Assembly: GCA_028873595.1 (NCBI GenBank) | Contig: JAPPOV010000033.1 | Location: forward strand, 233,165 to 297,164 | Direction: 5' to 3' | Length of the DNA stretch: 64,000 nt | Origin: Gemmatimonadota bacterium | GTDB lineage: Bacteria > Gemmatimonadota > Gemmatimonadetes > Longimicrobiales > Gaopeijiaceae | The notes under the pieces: generated by a model | What the model saw: the letters and a program-made list of their open reading frames with translations, nothing else | Told to the model about the DNA's origin: nothing | The model's database searches: none | Position numbers and translations under genes: made by a program | Part shown: piece after piece, positions 1 through 8,845 of the stretch | Numbering within the stretch: the first letter of the stretch is position 1 | Layout of the letters: the number at the start of each line of letters is the position of its first letter

Positions 1-1258
1 GCGTCACGTTGTGCAGGATGTCCGCATTCACGTTCGTGAGGCGGATCGGGTCTTCGGGATTGTCGAGGCTCCATCGGTACAGGTCGCCCGGCTCGTAGGC
101 GCTCGAGATCGTGCCGACAGCCATCCCCTCGTCGGAGAACGACGATAGCGTCATCAGGTGGCTTCCCTCGGTTCGTCGTTCGACTCCGCCGTCGACGGAC
201 GCGAAGTGGAGGCTTCGGTAGCCTTCGCGCGACACGCTGAAGTACAAACCGCTGCCGTCCGGCGCCCACATGAGCCCACCGGACTGACGGTCGTAGTCCC
301 CGGAGATGCTGCGCTGACCCGATCCGTCGCGGTTCATCACATGGATTCGGGAGTTTCGATAGGTGTCGGCGTGTTCGTCGCCCGAGATGTACGCGATGAG
401 GGAGCCGTCCGGTGACGGTACCGGGGACCCATCCGCCCCACGCTTATCGGTCAGCCTGCGAATCGAGCCGGTGACGACCTCCACAGCGTAGATGTCGGAC
501 TCCTGCCAGTTCTCCGGCGCATCCCAATCCTCGGTCCGGTAGGAGGTGAAGTAGATTTCGGTGCCGTCCGGGCTCCAGGCGATGCCGTTGTGGTTCCAGT
601 CTCCCCGGGTAAGCTGGCGGGGAGTGCCTCCTTCGGCGGGTACGACGAAGAGGTGGGTCCACCCGGTGTCGACGTACCCGGAGCGGTCCCGCTTGTAGCC
701 GGCTCGTTCGACGATCTTCGGCCCGGCCGTCCATTGGGCTCCGTCGGGGCGATCGGGCAGGCTCACGCCGGCGAAATCCGCACGATCGTCGACGCGGCTC
801 GTGAAGGCGATCCAGTCGCCATCAGGGGACCAGCGGACGTTGCCCGGTCCGTTGTCCAGTCGAGTGACCTGGGAGGTGGCCCCCTCCGCATCCATCCATC
901 GCACGTGAATCTGTGCCCCGCCGGGTTCTCCGGGGGCTGTAAACAGGATGCGTGTGCCATCCGGTGACCATCGGACCCCTGCACCCTCCAGGAGATGCCG
1001 ATTCCTCGACCCGTCCGTCTCCATGATCCAGATCGACGACTCACGTCGGTCATTCACCATGTCGAACCAGGAGCGCGTGTACACGACGCGCGACCCGTCA
1101 GGAGAGATCTGTGGGCCGGAGACCGTCTCCAGATCCATGTAATGATCGAGGGAGAGGCGGACCGTCTCCTGGCCCTCGATCGGGCTCTGAATTCCGAGCC
1201 AAGTAAGTGCGACCACGGCGGTCAATGCAGCGCTGGGCAAGGACATACGCGACTTCAT
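1..1258 (-). CDS. S9-type peptidase / TolB-like propeller protein, 5' part only
   Basis: The reading frame opens at an ATG (1256-1258) and is still open at base 1, so only about 419 N-terminal residues are visible and the stop lies outside the window. The protein begins with a hydrophobic signal peptide ending near IQSPIEGQ, then has repeated beta-propeller units with the motif (W)SPDG(T/S), seen for example as VRWSPDGTRI, VRWSPDGDWI and IAWSPDGTEI. That pattern is typical of the N-terminal propeller of secreted prolyl-oligopeptidase (S9) enzymes and of TolB-like proteins. The catalytic alpha/beta hydrolase domain would lie beyond the edge, so peptidase activity is inferred from the family and from the complete S9 enzyme at 3402-5990. 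Export to periplasm or surface is likely. Confidence 0.8.
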   Translation of the reverse strand, partial: MKSRMSLPSAALTAVVALTWLGIQSPIEGQETVRLSLDHYMDLETVSGPQISPDGSRVVYTRSWFDMVNDRRESSIWIMETDGSRNRHLLEGAGVRWSPDGTRILFTAPGEPGGAQIHVRWMDAEGATSQVTRLDNGPGNVRWSPDGDWIAFTSRVDDRADFAGVSLPDRPDGAQWTAGPKIVERAGYKRDRSGYVDTGWTHLFVVPAEGGTPRQLTRGDWNHNGIAWSPDGTEIYFTSYRTEDWDAPENWQESDIYAVEVVTGSIRRLTDKRGADGSPVPSPDGSLIAYISGDEHADTYRNSRIHVMNRDGSGQRSISGDYDRQSGGLMWAPDGSGLYFSVSREGYRSLHFASVDGGVERRTEGSHLMTLSSFSDEGMAVGTISSAYEPGDLYRWSLDNPEDPIRLTNVNADILHNVT

Positions 1259-1441
1259 GGGGGTAGCCTCCAGGCGAGAGGGCGCGAAAGTATGATCCTC
1301 AGGCCGCCGAGAACAGCGCGACAGCGTTCGGGAAACGCAGGGTGGCGTCCAACGAAGCCCAACGATGCCGTCTTCGTCGAGGGACTCCGCGCCCTCGCCG
1401 CCGGGACGCCGATCGGCTTCGTGGTCGATGAACGTCGGCCC

Positions 1442-3103
1442 TCAGTGTTCGACGCGCGCAAATCGCATGTCGTACACGCGTCCGAGGCTCAACGAGAGTT
1501 CGATGACCTGTCCGGCGCTGTCACGGCGGAAACGCACGATTCGCCCACCCGAGCGGAAGCCGTCGTTGTAGATCGGTGTCACTTCGAACGTGTCATTCGG
1601 GCGCTGCCAAATCTCGAGACCACCGTCGGTCGCAGTCACACGGAAGGTGGTTTCAGCGTCTTCACTCCGGTATTCACCCTCGAATGCGAGGAGCTCCGCG
1701 GCATTCGGAGACCATCCTGTGACCCGTTCGTAGCGCCGTGCCGAGTACTGCCAGTCCTCGACCTCGAATCCGACAACCGTGCTTCCGTAGCGTTCGAAGA
1801 CATATCGCCGCTCGCTGGAGCCAACCTGGAACTCCGAGCCGGACAGGGGGAGGAGAGGAGAGGAGCCCGCGTAGAGCGTACCGTCGCTCAACGTGATCTC
1901 CAGCGGCCCACCCGTAAGCGGTTCGCGGTACAGGCCGACAAAGGGGTCGAGGTCGAAACCAGCGGACTCTCTGCGGTAGTCAGGAGCTTGTTCACCCTGA
2001 ACCGCGTCGCCCAGGAACGCTCGTGCGATCCGCCCTCCGGTCCCTCCGGTCGAGACGTTGGACGCGTTGCACAGCATAGCGACCGAAATGCCCTGCTCGG
2101 GAAAACGACCGAGGTATGCCCGATAGCCGGCGGTGGACCCTGTGTGGGTAACCGCCTGAACATTCTCGAGAGGCGTCAGGCTAAGGCCACCGGCGTAGTT
2201 GATTTCCGAGCCGTCGATCAGCACACCGGGGCGGTGCATGAGCGTCAGAAATTCCTGACCCCAGGGGCCGCCGGTGGTGAGGATCTGGTTCCAGATGCCG
2301 AGGTCACGCACCGTCGTCAGGATGCCGCCGTTGCCATGTACGTACTCGACCGGCCGGTTGATCTCCCAGCCGTCGTCCGTGCGGTTGTACGCGGACGAGC
2401 GGCCCTGCACGATACGCCGGAAGTCGTCCCGCCACTGGGTGTTGGTCATCCCCGCCGGCTCGAAGAGTCGGGTCTTCGAGAAGTCGGCGAACGACATGCC
2501 ACTCGCTCGGTCGACGACGACAGCGAGCAGGTTGTATCCGCTGTTGCTGTAGGAGTATTCCAGGCCTGGCTCGAAGTTGAGCGCGGTTTGTCGACTGAGG
2601 ATGTCCACGACGTCATCGTGATCGTGCGCGCGATCGCTTCGACCCCATCCCGAAATTGACGCAACGCTGCCCCAGTCGCGCAGACCGCTCGTGTGGGTCA
2701 TGAGCTGATGCAGCGTGATGATGTGGCCGTAGTTCGGGAGTTCCGGAACCCACCTGCGGACATCGTCGTCCAATGACAGCACGCCGTCGAGAACGAGCAG
2801 GTTCACTGCGGCTGCCGTGAATTGCTTCGAAACCGAGCCACCCTCGAAAATCGTCTCCGTGGTGTTCGGGATGCCCCACTCGAGATCGGCCATCCCGTAC
2901 GCTCGCTCCAGAAGCGTCTCGCCATTCTGCGTGACGCCGACCGCGCACCCCGGTGACATCCGCGTGTCCCACTGCGCGAAGATCTCGTCCACACGAGCGG
3001 TGAGCGTCGGATCGATCTGAGCTGCGGCGAAGGGCGGGAGGGTGACAGCGGCTATCACGCAGAGTGCGACCGCGGTGAGGTGTCGAGTCATCATGTACGT
3101 CAT
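1442..3103 (-). CDS. Serine hydrolase of the beta-lactamase class C / S12 family
   Basis: 553 residues, with a signal peptide ending near residue 28 (PFAAAQ). The penicillin-binding fold signatures are all visible: S90-V-S-K93 as the SxxK nucleophile motif, Y185-S-N187 as the YxN motif, and an HTG triad in HTGSTAGY in place of KTG. HTG is usual in the esterase and D-aminopeptidase branch of S12. After the catalytic domain (about 30-390) there is a C-terminal beta-rich extension of roughly 150 residues like those of secreted S12 enzymes. The likely role is a periplasmic or extracellular esterase, D-aminopeptidase or peptidase; substrate cannot be read from sequence, and antibiotic hydrolysis is not implied. 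It follows the S9 gene on the same strand, separated by a terminator, so it probably has its own promoter. Codons 4 and 5 are also ATG and could be the start. Confidence 0.88.
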   Translation of the reverse strand: MTYMMTRHLTAVALCVIAAVTLPPFAAAQIDPTLTARVDEIFAQWDTRMSPGCAVGVTQNGETLLERAYGMADLEWGIPNTTETIFEGGSVSKQFTAAAVNLLVLDGVLSLDDDVRRWVPELPNYGHIITLHQLMTHTSGLRDWGSVASISGWGRSDRAHDHDDVVDILSRQTALNFEPGLEYSYSNSGYNLLAVVVDRASGMSFADFSKTRLFEPAGMTNTQWRDDFRRIVQGRSSAYNRTDDGWEINRPVEYVHGNGGILTTVRDLGIWNQILTTGGPWGQEFLTLMHRPGVLIDGSEINYAGGLSLTPLENVQAVTHTGSTAGYRAYLGRFPEQGISVAMLCNASNVSTGGTGGRIARAFLGDAVQGEQAPDYRRESAGFDLDPFVGLYREPLTGGPLEITLSDGTLYAGSSPLLPLSGSEFQVGSSERRYVFERYGSTVVGFEVEDWQYSARRYERVTGWSPNAAELLAFEGEYRSEDAETTFRVTATDGGLEIWQRPNDTFEVTPIYNDGFRSGGRIVRFRRDSAGQVIELSLSLGRVYDMRFARVEH

Positions 3104-3162
3104 CGAGGGAGTGGGACCAGAGACGAGTCACGTGGCCATTCTGCGCCAGTGGAGGGCAAACG

Positions 3163-3190
3163 AAAACCCCACCCGGCGGGTCGGGTGGGG
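3163..3190 (-). terminator. Rho-independent terminator after the S9 peptidase gene
   Basis: A perfect 8-bp stem (CCCCACCC at 3167-3174 with GGGTGGGG at 3183-3190) encloses an 8-base loop. Read on the minus strand it is followed by TTTTCG. It lies about 210 bases past the stop of the S9 gene (3402) and before the start of the S12 gene (3103), so it should insulate the two units. Confidence 0.75.
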
Positions 3191-3401
3191 CTTTGTCGTG
3201 CTCGGCGGGCGAGGTTGTCAGCTTCAAACATCGAGGTGGCAGGACGCCTGCCACGCAATCCATGAGTTTCGGCCATCGAGCCGGTCAGGATGCCGCGGTT
3301 CTCGCGATCCACCTCGTTCGAACCGGAGACGCCTCCCGCGCCCTTCCCTTCAGGTCCGAGTCGGATCGACGGCATACCATGTGTGGTCCATGCCGTGCGC
3401 C

Positions 3402-5990
3402 CTACTGCGTAATCGGTGTGTCACCCCCGTCGCGCAGGTGCACGTCGAGCCATGCCGTCCAGCGTCCCCAGAGGTCGAGGAGAGTGCGGCGGCTCGCCGG
3501 ACCGTGATCCTCATACGGGTAGAGGTACATGGATGCCTCCTTGCCCAGCCCGTTAAGCGCGTGGAACATCCTCGGTGCGTGGTCGAGCGCAGTCCCGACG
3601 TTCTGGTCCATCATGCCGTGATAGATCAGCAGGGCACCGGTCATGTTGTTGGCGTGGAAGAAGGGGGACATCGATGTGTACACGTCCTTCGCGTCCCAGA
3701 AGATTCGGCGCTCGCTCTGGAACATCAGAGGTGTGAGGGTACGGTTGAAGTTCCCGTCACCCGCGATCCCCGCCTTGAAGAACGGAGTGTGGACCATCGC
3801 GTTGGCTGTGGAGAACGAGCCATACGAGTGCCCTCCGATCCCGAGCTTCTGACGGTCGATCAACTCACGCCGGTCGAGTTCGTCGATCACGGCCGCGAGA
3901 TTGTTTCGCAGATCGTGCTCGTAGTTGTTGTTCATCTGGCCGGCTTTTCCGACGATGGGCGCGTCCGGCTCCACCACGGCGTAGCCGAGCTGAACGAGAT
4001 ACTGCATCGAGCGGGTACCGAAGTTCGGGAATGCGTCCTTGTTATAGGTGCGACCCCGCTCGTCGTAGCTCTCCTGATCCGTATACTCGCGGGGGTAGAA
4101 CCAGAACATGGCCGGAAGCCGAGTCCCGTCCTGATACCCCGGCGGTAGTGTCACGTTGACCAGGAAGCGGAACCCGTCCGGACGCTCGACGGTGAAGCGC
4201 TGTCGCGGCGCGTTCGTCATCTGCGGCGTGTAGTCGACGTTGTCCGTGAGTTGGGTCATTTCGCCGTTCTCGACGCGATGTGACTGCGCGATTTCCGTAG
4301 GCGACTCACGTGAGATCACGAAGGTGGCGGCGTCGGCATTGAGCACGGAAACAACCCGGTTGTACTCGCCGTCGTTGTCGGCTTCGAAGATTCGCGTCTT
4401 CTCCGCGGAGCGTATGTCGACCCTGTCGATGAAATTCTTCGGGCTCTCGATCATCGGGTCTTCGTTGTACACGTGACCGTACAGGAAGACGGCCGAACCG
4501 TCGGCCGATGTTTCGACGACCTGAGCTTCGCTTCCACCTCCCCCGAAGCGGCGGTTCGCCGGGACGCCGCCACCCTGATTGAGAAGAGAGCCGGGGTTGC
4601 CGTAGAAGTCGTCGGAATCGTATTCCGCGATGGTGTACGTGGTCTCCGGGTCGGACAGGTCCACCGCGTATTCCCGCACGGTTCCGCTCGCCCCGTTTCG
4701 GCCATTCCCGTTCCTCGGACGTTCCGTGACGAAGACCATCGAGTGGTCCGCGTTGAAGCGATGGGCCGACATTCGGGAGTCTGTTTCATAGACGACCGAG
4801 AGCGAGGTGTCGTCGAAGGGCGGTGTCCAGAGCATGACGCGGTCAGCGCGACCGCCCTCGTCATCGGACTCCGCATCACGCTCTTCTTCCGGTGCAGCCT
4901 CGACCTGCAGGAACGTCAGCCCTGCACCATCTGCGCGCCACGCGAGGTCTCGGCGGTCGGGTTCCTCGGATTGGCCTCCGACGCCCGGTGCGGTCGGAAG
5001 ATTGCCGTCGAGGCCGGTTTGCGTGTCCTCGTCGGCCAACTCGGCGAGCACCGTTCCGTTGCGGTCCCAGACCTGCTCGAGATGTCCGAACGAACGCACC
5101 GGGACGACATAGCTGAACGGCTTCTTCATCGTTTCGACCCGGACGTGCTCCCCGGTGGGCGCGAAGTCGATGCTCGTGATCATGGCTGGATTGCCGACGT
5201 TCGTCACACCACGGGTCTCGACGTCGATGACCGCGAGCTGACCCGTCGCGTGCCATTCGAGCAACTCCTCATCGTAGGGAGTGGCCATCAGGCTGGCGTA
5301 CGTACGGAGCATGTTTTCGCCGTCCTCGGTCTGCTTGACCTGAGGACCTGTAGGTATCCGAGAGGGCAGTGGCCGCGCGCTCCGGTTATTCGGGACGAGG
5401 ATTGTCGCGATCTCCCGGCCATCACTCGTCCACTCGAAGCCCTGAACCATGGTGGCCAGAACGGGCTGGCCCGTGATACGACGACTGTTTCCGTCGCTCG
5501 GATCCGCGACGTAGATGTGAGTTTCGTCTTGGGTGTGGACGTAGAATGCGAGATGGAGGCCATCCGGTGACCACGTCGCGTTCGAGACTCGCGCTCCAGC
5601 AGGTACGGCGACTTCCGTGACGGAACCGTCCGTCGCAGAGATCACATTGACCCCGATGTTGGTACGGATCGTCAGGTTTCGGTGACGGTTGGCCGAATAG
5701 TCGATAAACACGCCGCCCAGCTCATCGAAGTCCTTCGAAAAGCGATCCATCGTCACCGGACCGTCTCCGACTTCCTGGACGAACCACTGTTTGTCCGGAC
5801 TGACGTTCGTCAGCGTCACGTTCAGGTATCGCGGTGCCAGCACCATCTCTGCGATATCGCTCGTGGGTGTGACGAAGTCCTTGTCCGCCAGGACCGCTTG
5901 AGGGTCGGTCTGTTGACCGAGCGCAATGGACGGAAGGGCAGGAAAAATCAGCGCGATAGCCGCACTGATCCTCAGCAGTGTCTTCAACAT
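3402..5990 (-). CDS. Secreted S9 prolyl-oligopeptidase-family peptidase
   Basis: 862 residues from the ATG at 5990, which has GGAGAG seven bases upstream and begins a clear signal peptide ending near ALGQ. The frame stays open for 86 more codons upstream, but that part is arginine-rich and unlike a leader. The N-terminal two thirds form a beta-propeller with WSPDGLHLAF-type repeats. The C-terminal alpha/beta hydrolase domain has the nucleophile elbow GGHSYGS with Ser722, an Asp candidate in MMDQNV and the catalytic His829 in EDHGP. This is the complete S9 arrangement, predicted to cleave peptides outside the cytoplasm. It is divergent from the FKBP gene at 6139, with about 148 bp between them for both promoters. 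Confidence 0.92.
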   Translation of the reverse strand: MLKTLLRISAAIALIFPALPSIALGQQTDPQAVLADKDFVTPTSDIAEMVLAPRYLNVTLTNVSPDKQWFVQEVGDGPVTMDRFSKDFDELGGVFIDYSANRHRNLTIRTNIGVNVISATDGSVTEVAVPAGARVSNATWSPDGLHLAFYVHTQDETHIYVADPSDGNSRRITGQPVLATMVQGFEWTSDGREIATILVPNNRSARPLPSRIPTGPQVKQTEDGENMLRTYASLMATPYDEELLEWHATGQLAVIDVETRGVTNVGNPAMITSIDFAPTGEHVRVETMKKPFSYVVPVRSFGHLEQVWDRNGTVLAELADEDTQTGLDGNLPTAPGVGGQSEEPDRRDLAWRADGAGLTFLQVEAAPEEERDAESDDEGGRADRVMLWTPPFDDTSLSVVYETDSRMSAHRFNADHSMVFVTERPRNGNGRNGASGTVREYAVDLSDPETTYTIAEYDSDDFYGNPGSLLNQGGGVPANRRFGGGGSEAQVVETSADGSAVFLYGHVYNEDPMIESPKNFIDRVDIRSAEKTRIFEADNDGEYNRVVSVLNADAATFVISRESPTEIAQSHRVENGEMTQLTDNVDYTPQMTNAPRQRFTVERPDGFRFLVNVTLPPGYQDGTRLPAMFWFYPREYTDQESYDERGRTYNKDAFPNFGTRSMQYLVQLGYAVVEPDAPIVGKAGQMNNNYEHDLRNNLAAVIDELDRRELIDRQKLGIGGHSYGSFSTANAMVHTPFFKAGIAGDGNFNRTLTPLMFQSERRIFWDAKDVYTSMSPFFHANNMTGALLIYHGMMDQNVGTALDHAPRMFHALNGLGKEASMYLYPYEDHGPASRRTLLDLWGRWTAWLDVHLRDGGDTPITQ

Positions 5991-6138
5991 CGAACACTCT
6001 CCAACGATTCGAAGCGATGAGTCAGGCCGAACAACTTGCGGCTCGCACCGGGATCTGGACAGACGTTGGCGTTGGGCAGGAGGAAAGCTCGGGTTAGCTT
6101 CGAGAGCCTGAACACTTGACCCCTCCCAAGGATCTTCG

Positions 6139-6858
6139 ATGACTGTTCGCATGGGTGCGGCGCTGCTCGGTATGTCTTTCGCGCTGGGCGCGTGCTCGAC
6201 CCCGGACGGCTCCCGCGCCTCGTTTGAGAACGCTGCGCTCGATTCCAATGATCAGAAGGCCAGCTACGGTCTCGGTCTCAACGTTGGACAGCAGCTCTCC
6301 GACGCCAGTGAGCGGCTGGACCGGCTCGCCTTCATGCGCGGGATCGAAGACGCACTCCAGGGGAATGACCCGGACATCGACCCCGCGGAGCTTCAGAGTG
6401 TGCTTCAGCAGTTTGGCCAGGAGATCCAGGCTGCTGCGCAGGCCAATCGGGCCCGTGAGGCGGAAGAGAACCTCGCTGAGGGCCAGGCGTTTCTGGCTGA
6501 AAACGGTGCCCGGGACGTTGTCGTCACTACCGAGAGCGGCTTGCAGTACGAGATGCTTCGTGAGGGAGACGGAGCCTCGCCTGCGGGAGGTGAAGATGTT
6601 CGTCTGCACTACGCTGGCACACTTACGGACGGCACCGAGTTCGACTCGTCCTACGAGGGCGACCCCGTGGTATTCTCGAGCGCGCCGGGTCGGCTGATCC
6701 CTGGCTTCACGGAGGCGCTCACTCTGTTGCGAGAGGGCGGGCACATTCGGGTCTGGATTCCTTCGGACCTGGCGTATGGCCCGAACGGGTCGGGTGGGGC
6801 GATCGGTCCGAATCAGACGCTGGTCTTCGAGATCGAACTCTTCGAAGTCATCGAATAG
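6139..6858 (+). CDS. FKBP-type peptidyl-prolyl cis-trans isomerase, lipoprotein
   Basis: 239 residues. The N-terminus is hydrophobic and ends in a lipobox (LGAC, Cys19), so the protein is probably lipid-anchored. Residues about 36-115 match the FKBP N-terminal dimerisation domain (SYGLGLNVGQQLSD... MRGIEDAL), and residues about 140-239 form the FKBP fold, with VRLHYAGTLTDGTEFDSS, the binding-pocket region VIPGF-like LIPGFTEAL and the ending LVFEIELFEV. It resembles FkpA/Mip-type envelope foldases, which catalyse proline isomerisation during outer-membrane or secreted protein folding. AAGGA lies six bases before the ATG. The next gene follows by nine bases, so the two are probably co-transcribed. 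Confidence 0.93.
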   Translation: MTVRMGAALLGMSFALGACSTPDGSRASFENAALDSNDQKASYGLGLNVGQQLSDASERLDRLAFMRGIEDALQGNDPDIDPAELQSVLQQFGQEIQAAAQANRAREAEENLAEGQAFLAENGARDVVVTTESGLQYEMLREGDGASPAGGEDVRLHYAGTLTDGTEFDSSYEGDPVVFSSAPGRLIPGFTEALTLLREGGHIRVWIPSDLAYGPNGSGGAIGPNQTLVFEIELFEVIE

Positions 6859-6867
6859 ACACGGTGG

Positions 6868-7521
6868 ATGTCGTTCCTCTCTCGACTCTTTGGGAAAGCG
6901 GGTTCGGCAAGGTCTCCGAAAGACATCGATGCCGAGCTCGCTCGGCTCGAGCAGGAGGCGGAGGCCGCAAGCCCGGGTTACGTCGGTACCGCGTTCAACA
7001 AAGCGGGTGATCTCGCGCTCAGGGATGGGCAGGGAGAGCGGGCCGTCGCCTATTACGGGCGAGCCATCGATGCCTTCCTGGAGGATGAACAGCGAGAGCT
7101 GGCTCGGGGCATAGCCAACAAGATCATCCGGGTCCGCCTCTCGGCGATTCGCACCTTGAGCACGCTCACGTGGCTCGATCTGGCTGCGCAGCATCGGGCG
7201 ACCGCCCTTCTGCACCTGCGCGACTACGCGCTCGCGTCGAGGGAGGGCGGTGTCGGCGCGCGGGCTGCGACTCAGATCTTCGAAATGGCCAGGCTGACCG
7301 CCGATACAGAGTTCGTTGATGCGGCAGCCGACGAACTCGACAAGCTCGACTTTCCAAACCGCGCGAGCGATCTGCGTCGGTGGGCCTCCGACGGCGGTTC
7401 ACCCGACGCCATCAGGGACGGAGACGAACTGAACCACGCGTGCCTCGATGCGGCCGTACGCTCGAACGACCCCGATACGGAGCTGATCTCCGACGAGAGA
7501 CCGGATACCGAGAGCGTCTAG
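6868..7521 (+). CDS. Uncharacterised TPR-like helical protein
   Basis: 217 residues, no signal peptide and no family recognised. The sequence is helical with tetratricopeptide-like pairs (AFNKAGDLALRDGQGERAVAYYGRAIDAFLED) around residues 45-80, and a very acidic C-terminal tail (NDPDTELISDERPDTESV). It starts nine bases after the FKBP stop, which suggests one transcript. A cytoplasmic scaffold role is possible from the repeats, but no function can be assigned. Confidence 0.7.
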   Translation: MSFLSRLFGKAGSARSPKDIDAELARLEQEAEAASPGYVGTAFNKAGDLALRDGQGERAVAYYGRAIDAFLEDEQRELARGIANKIIRVRLSAIRTLSTLTWLDLAAQHRATALLHLRDYALASREGGVGARAATQIFEMARLTADTEFVDAAADELDKLDFPNRASDLRRWASDGGSPDAIRDGDELNHACLDAAVRSNDPDTELISDERPDTESV

Positions 7522-7530
7522 GGCCCCGAG

Positions 7531-8247
7531 CTAGCGCCCGATCGCCTCGTCGATCCAGCCGACGAGCCCTTCTTCCAGCAGATTCATCACATGCCCCTGC
7601 GCGGCGGCGATGTCGACTGTCGGCACGATGCCTACAGACTCCAGGGCCTCCTGCGTCGTCCGGGTTGCATCGACCCATGCCGTGTCGAACTCGCCGACGA
7701 TCATGCGAATGGGTAGGCCGACGAGTGGTGCCAGGTCCGCGGCTTCACCTTCGTAGAGGCCAGGCAGGACGAGCATCGCATCGAAACGATCCGGCTCGGA
7801 GAGAGCGGCGAAGAATGCACCGCGACCGCCATTCGACGCACCGACGAGTGCGACGGTCTCCGTGTCCGCACCCAGGGTGGACTCGACCCAGTCGAAGAGC
7901 GCAGGGAGGAGATCGTCTGCGTCGTCCTTGAGGGACGGACCGTAGACGGCGGGTGCCACTACGTAATAGCCCGCGGCTGCGGGTGCCGTGGCCCAGTAGC
8001 TACGCACGAAGGAGTCGGTCAGATCGGCCGCACCAGGACCCCACGGGAGTGCCAGAAGCACCGGATGATCGCTCGTCCCGGGCGCGACTGGGGGAACCAC
8101 TGCAACGTCGAGAACCCCCAGCGGTGTGGTGACTTCGTGCCACTCGACCGGGCTCGACAGGGGGACCGGTTCATCGTCGCACGCGGACGCTGCAAGGAAG
8201 GGAAGAGAAACCGCGAGGGCGAGCTTCAAGGGGGCGCGAAGGGCCAT
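7531..8247 (-). CDS. Secreted alpha/beta hydrolase, probable lipoprotein
   Basis: 238 residues. A short signal ends at Cys23 (AASAC), compatible with lipidation. The alpha/beta hydrolase triad is visible: the nucleophile elbow GASNGG with Ser138, Asp188 in GEFDTAW and His219 in AQGHVMN. Size and spacing resemble dienelactone-hydrolase or poly-hydroxybutyrate-depolymerase-like small hydrolases, so a small-ester or carbohydrate-ester hydrolase is plausible. It is convergent with the TPR-like gene (9 bp apart) and divergent from the membrane-protein gene at 8362. The intervening region holds the perfect palindrome GAAACGTTTC (8286-8295), whose meaning is unknown. Confidence 0.82.
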   Translation of the reverse strand: MALRAPLKLALAVSLPFLAASACDDEPVPLSSPVEWHEVTTPLGVLDVAVVPPVAPGTSDHPVLLALPWGPGAADLTDSFVRSYWATAPAAAGYYVVAPAVYGPSLKDDADDLLPALFDWVESTLGADTETVALVGASNGGRGAFFAALSEPDRFDAMLVLPGLYEGEAADLAPLVGLPIRMIVGEFDTAWVDATRTTQEALESVGIVPTVDIAAAQGHVMNLLEEGLVGWIDEAIGR

Positions 8248-8361
8248 GAGCAGGACAGACGAGCCGCGTGAACGAAGAATACGGGGAAACGTTTCTGGTC
8301 CGTTTTCCGTCAGGAATGACAGGAGAAGTCTCGACGCAAACGATGTGGGGAGGAAGAGAGG

Positions 8362-8760
8362 ATGTCAGGTATTCTGATTCACGTGGCGGTCAATGCGGTT
8401 TTGCTGTGGATCGTCGGGCAGATGGTCAGTGGGGTCGAGGTCCGTAACGGCAGGGCAGCGGTCGTCGGCGCGATCGTGCTTGGCTTGGCTCAGTTGACGC
8501 TTGGTAAGCTTTTGATCCTCGTCTCACTGCCGATCACCTTCCTTACGTTTGGTCTGTTCCTGCTCGTCATCAACGCGATCGTGCTCATGACAGCCGCCGC
8601 GTTCGTCGACGGCTTCGAGGTCGACGGCTTCGGCTCGGCCTTCTGGGGCAGTCTGGCGCTCGGTGCGATGAATCTGATCATCGGCTTGCTCATGGGTGCG
8701 CTCGGCCTGGCTTCCAGCGTCGTCTTTGGCACGCTCGGCGTGATCCTCGGTTTGATCTGA
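8362..8760 (+). CDS. Small membrane protein of the phage holin family 4 / YvlD type (PF04020-like)
   Basis: 132 residues with four hydrophobic segments (about 5-20, 33-52, 58-80 and 100-130) and the characteristic VNAIVLMTAAAFVDGFEVDGFGSAFWGSLALG region with its paired acidic-glycine turn. This matches the YvlD/holin-4 superfamily of inner-membrane proteins. Despite the family name, most chromosomal members are not phage genes, and no other phage gene is nearby. The function is not established. It stands alone, divergent from the hydrolase and convergent with the metallohydrolase gene. Confidence 0.85.
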   Translation: MSGILIHVAVNAVLLWIVGQMVSGVEVRNGRAAVVGAIVLGLAQLTLGKLLILVSLPITFLTFGLFLLVINAIVLMTAAAFVDGFEVDGFGSAFWGSLALGAMNLIIGLLMGALGLASSVVFGTLGVILGLI

Positions 8761-8845
8761 CGAGGAGAGGGCCTCTGTCCGGGCTTCGCCCTTCACGCAC
8801 GTCAGGCAATCCGATCGATCCAGCGGCGGGGTCTCGGATTCCCCG

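Noticed and set aside
995-2659. A 554-codon open frame on the plus strand across the S9 and S12 genes
   Set aside because: It lies antisense to two genes with clear family motifs; its composition is arginine- and valine-rich as expected for the mirror of GC-rich coding DNA.
8286-8295. Perfect palindrome GAAACGTTTC between the hydrolase and the YvlD-like gene
   Set aside because: A 10-base palindrome can occur by chance and no second copy or regulator is visible; noted only in the neighbouring gene.
8362-8760. Prophage remnant because of the holin-family match
   Set aside because: The family is mostly chromosomal YvlD-type membrane proteins, and no other phage gene or attachment site is present.
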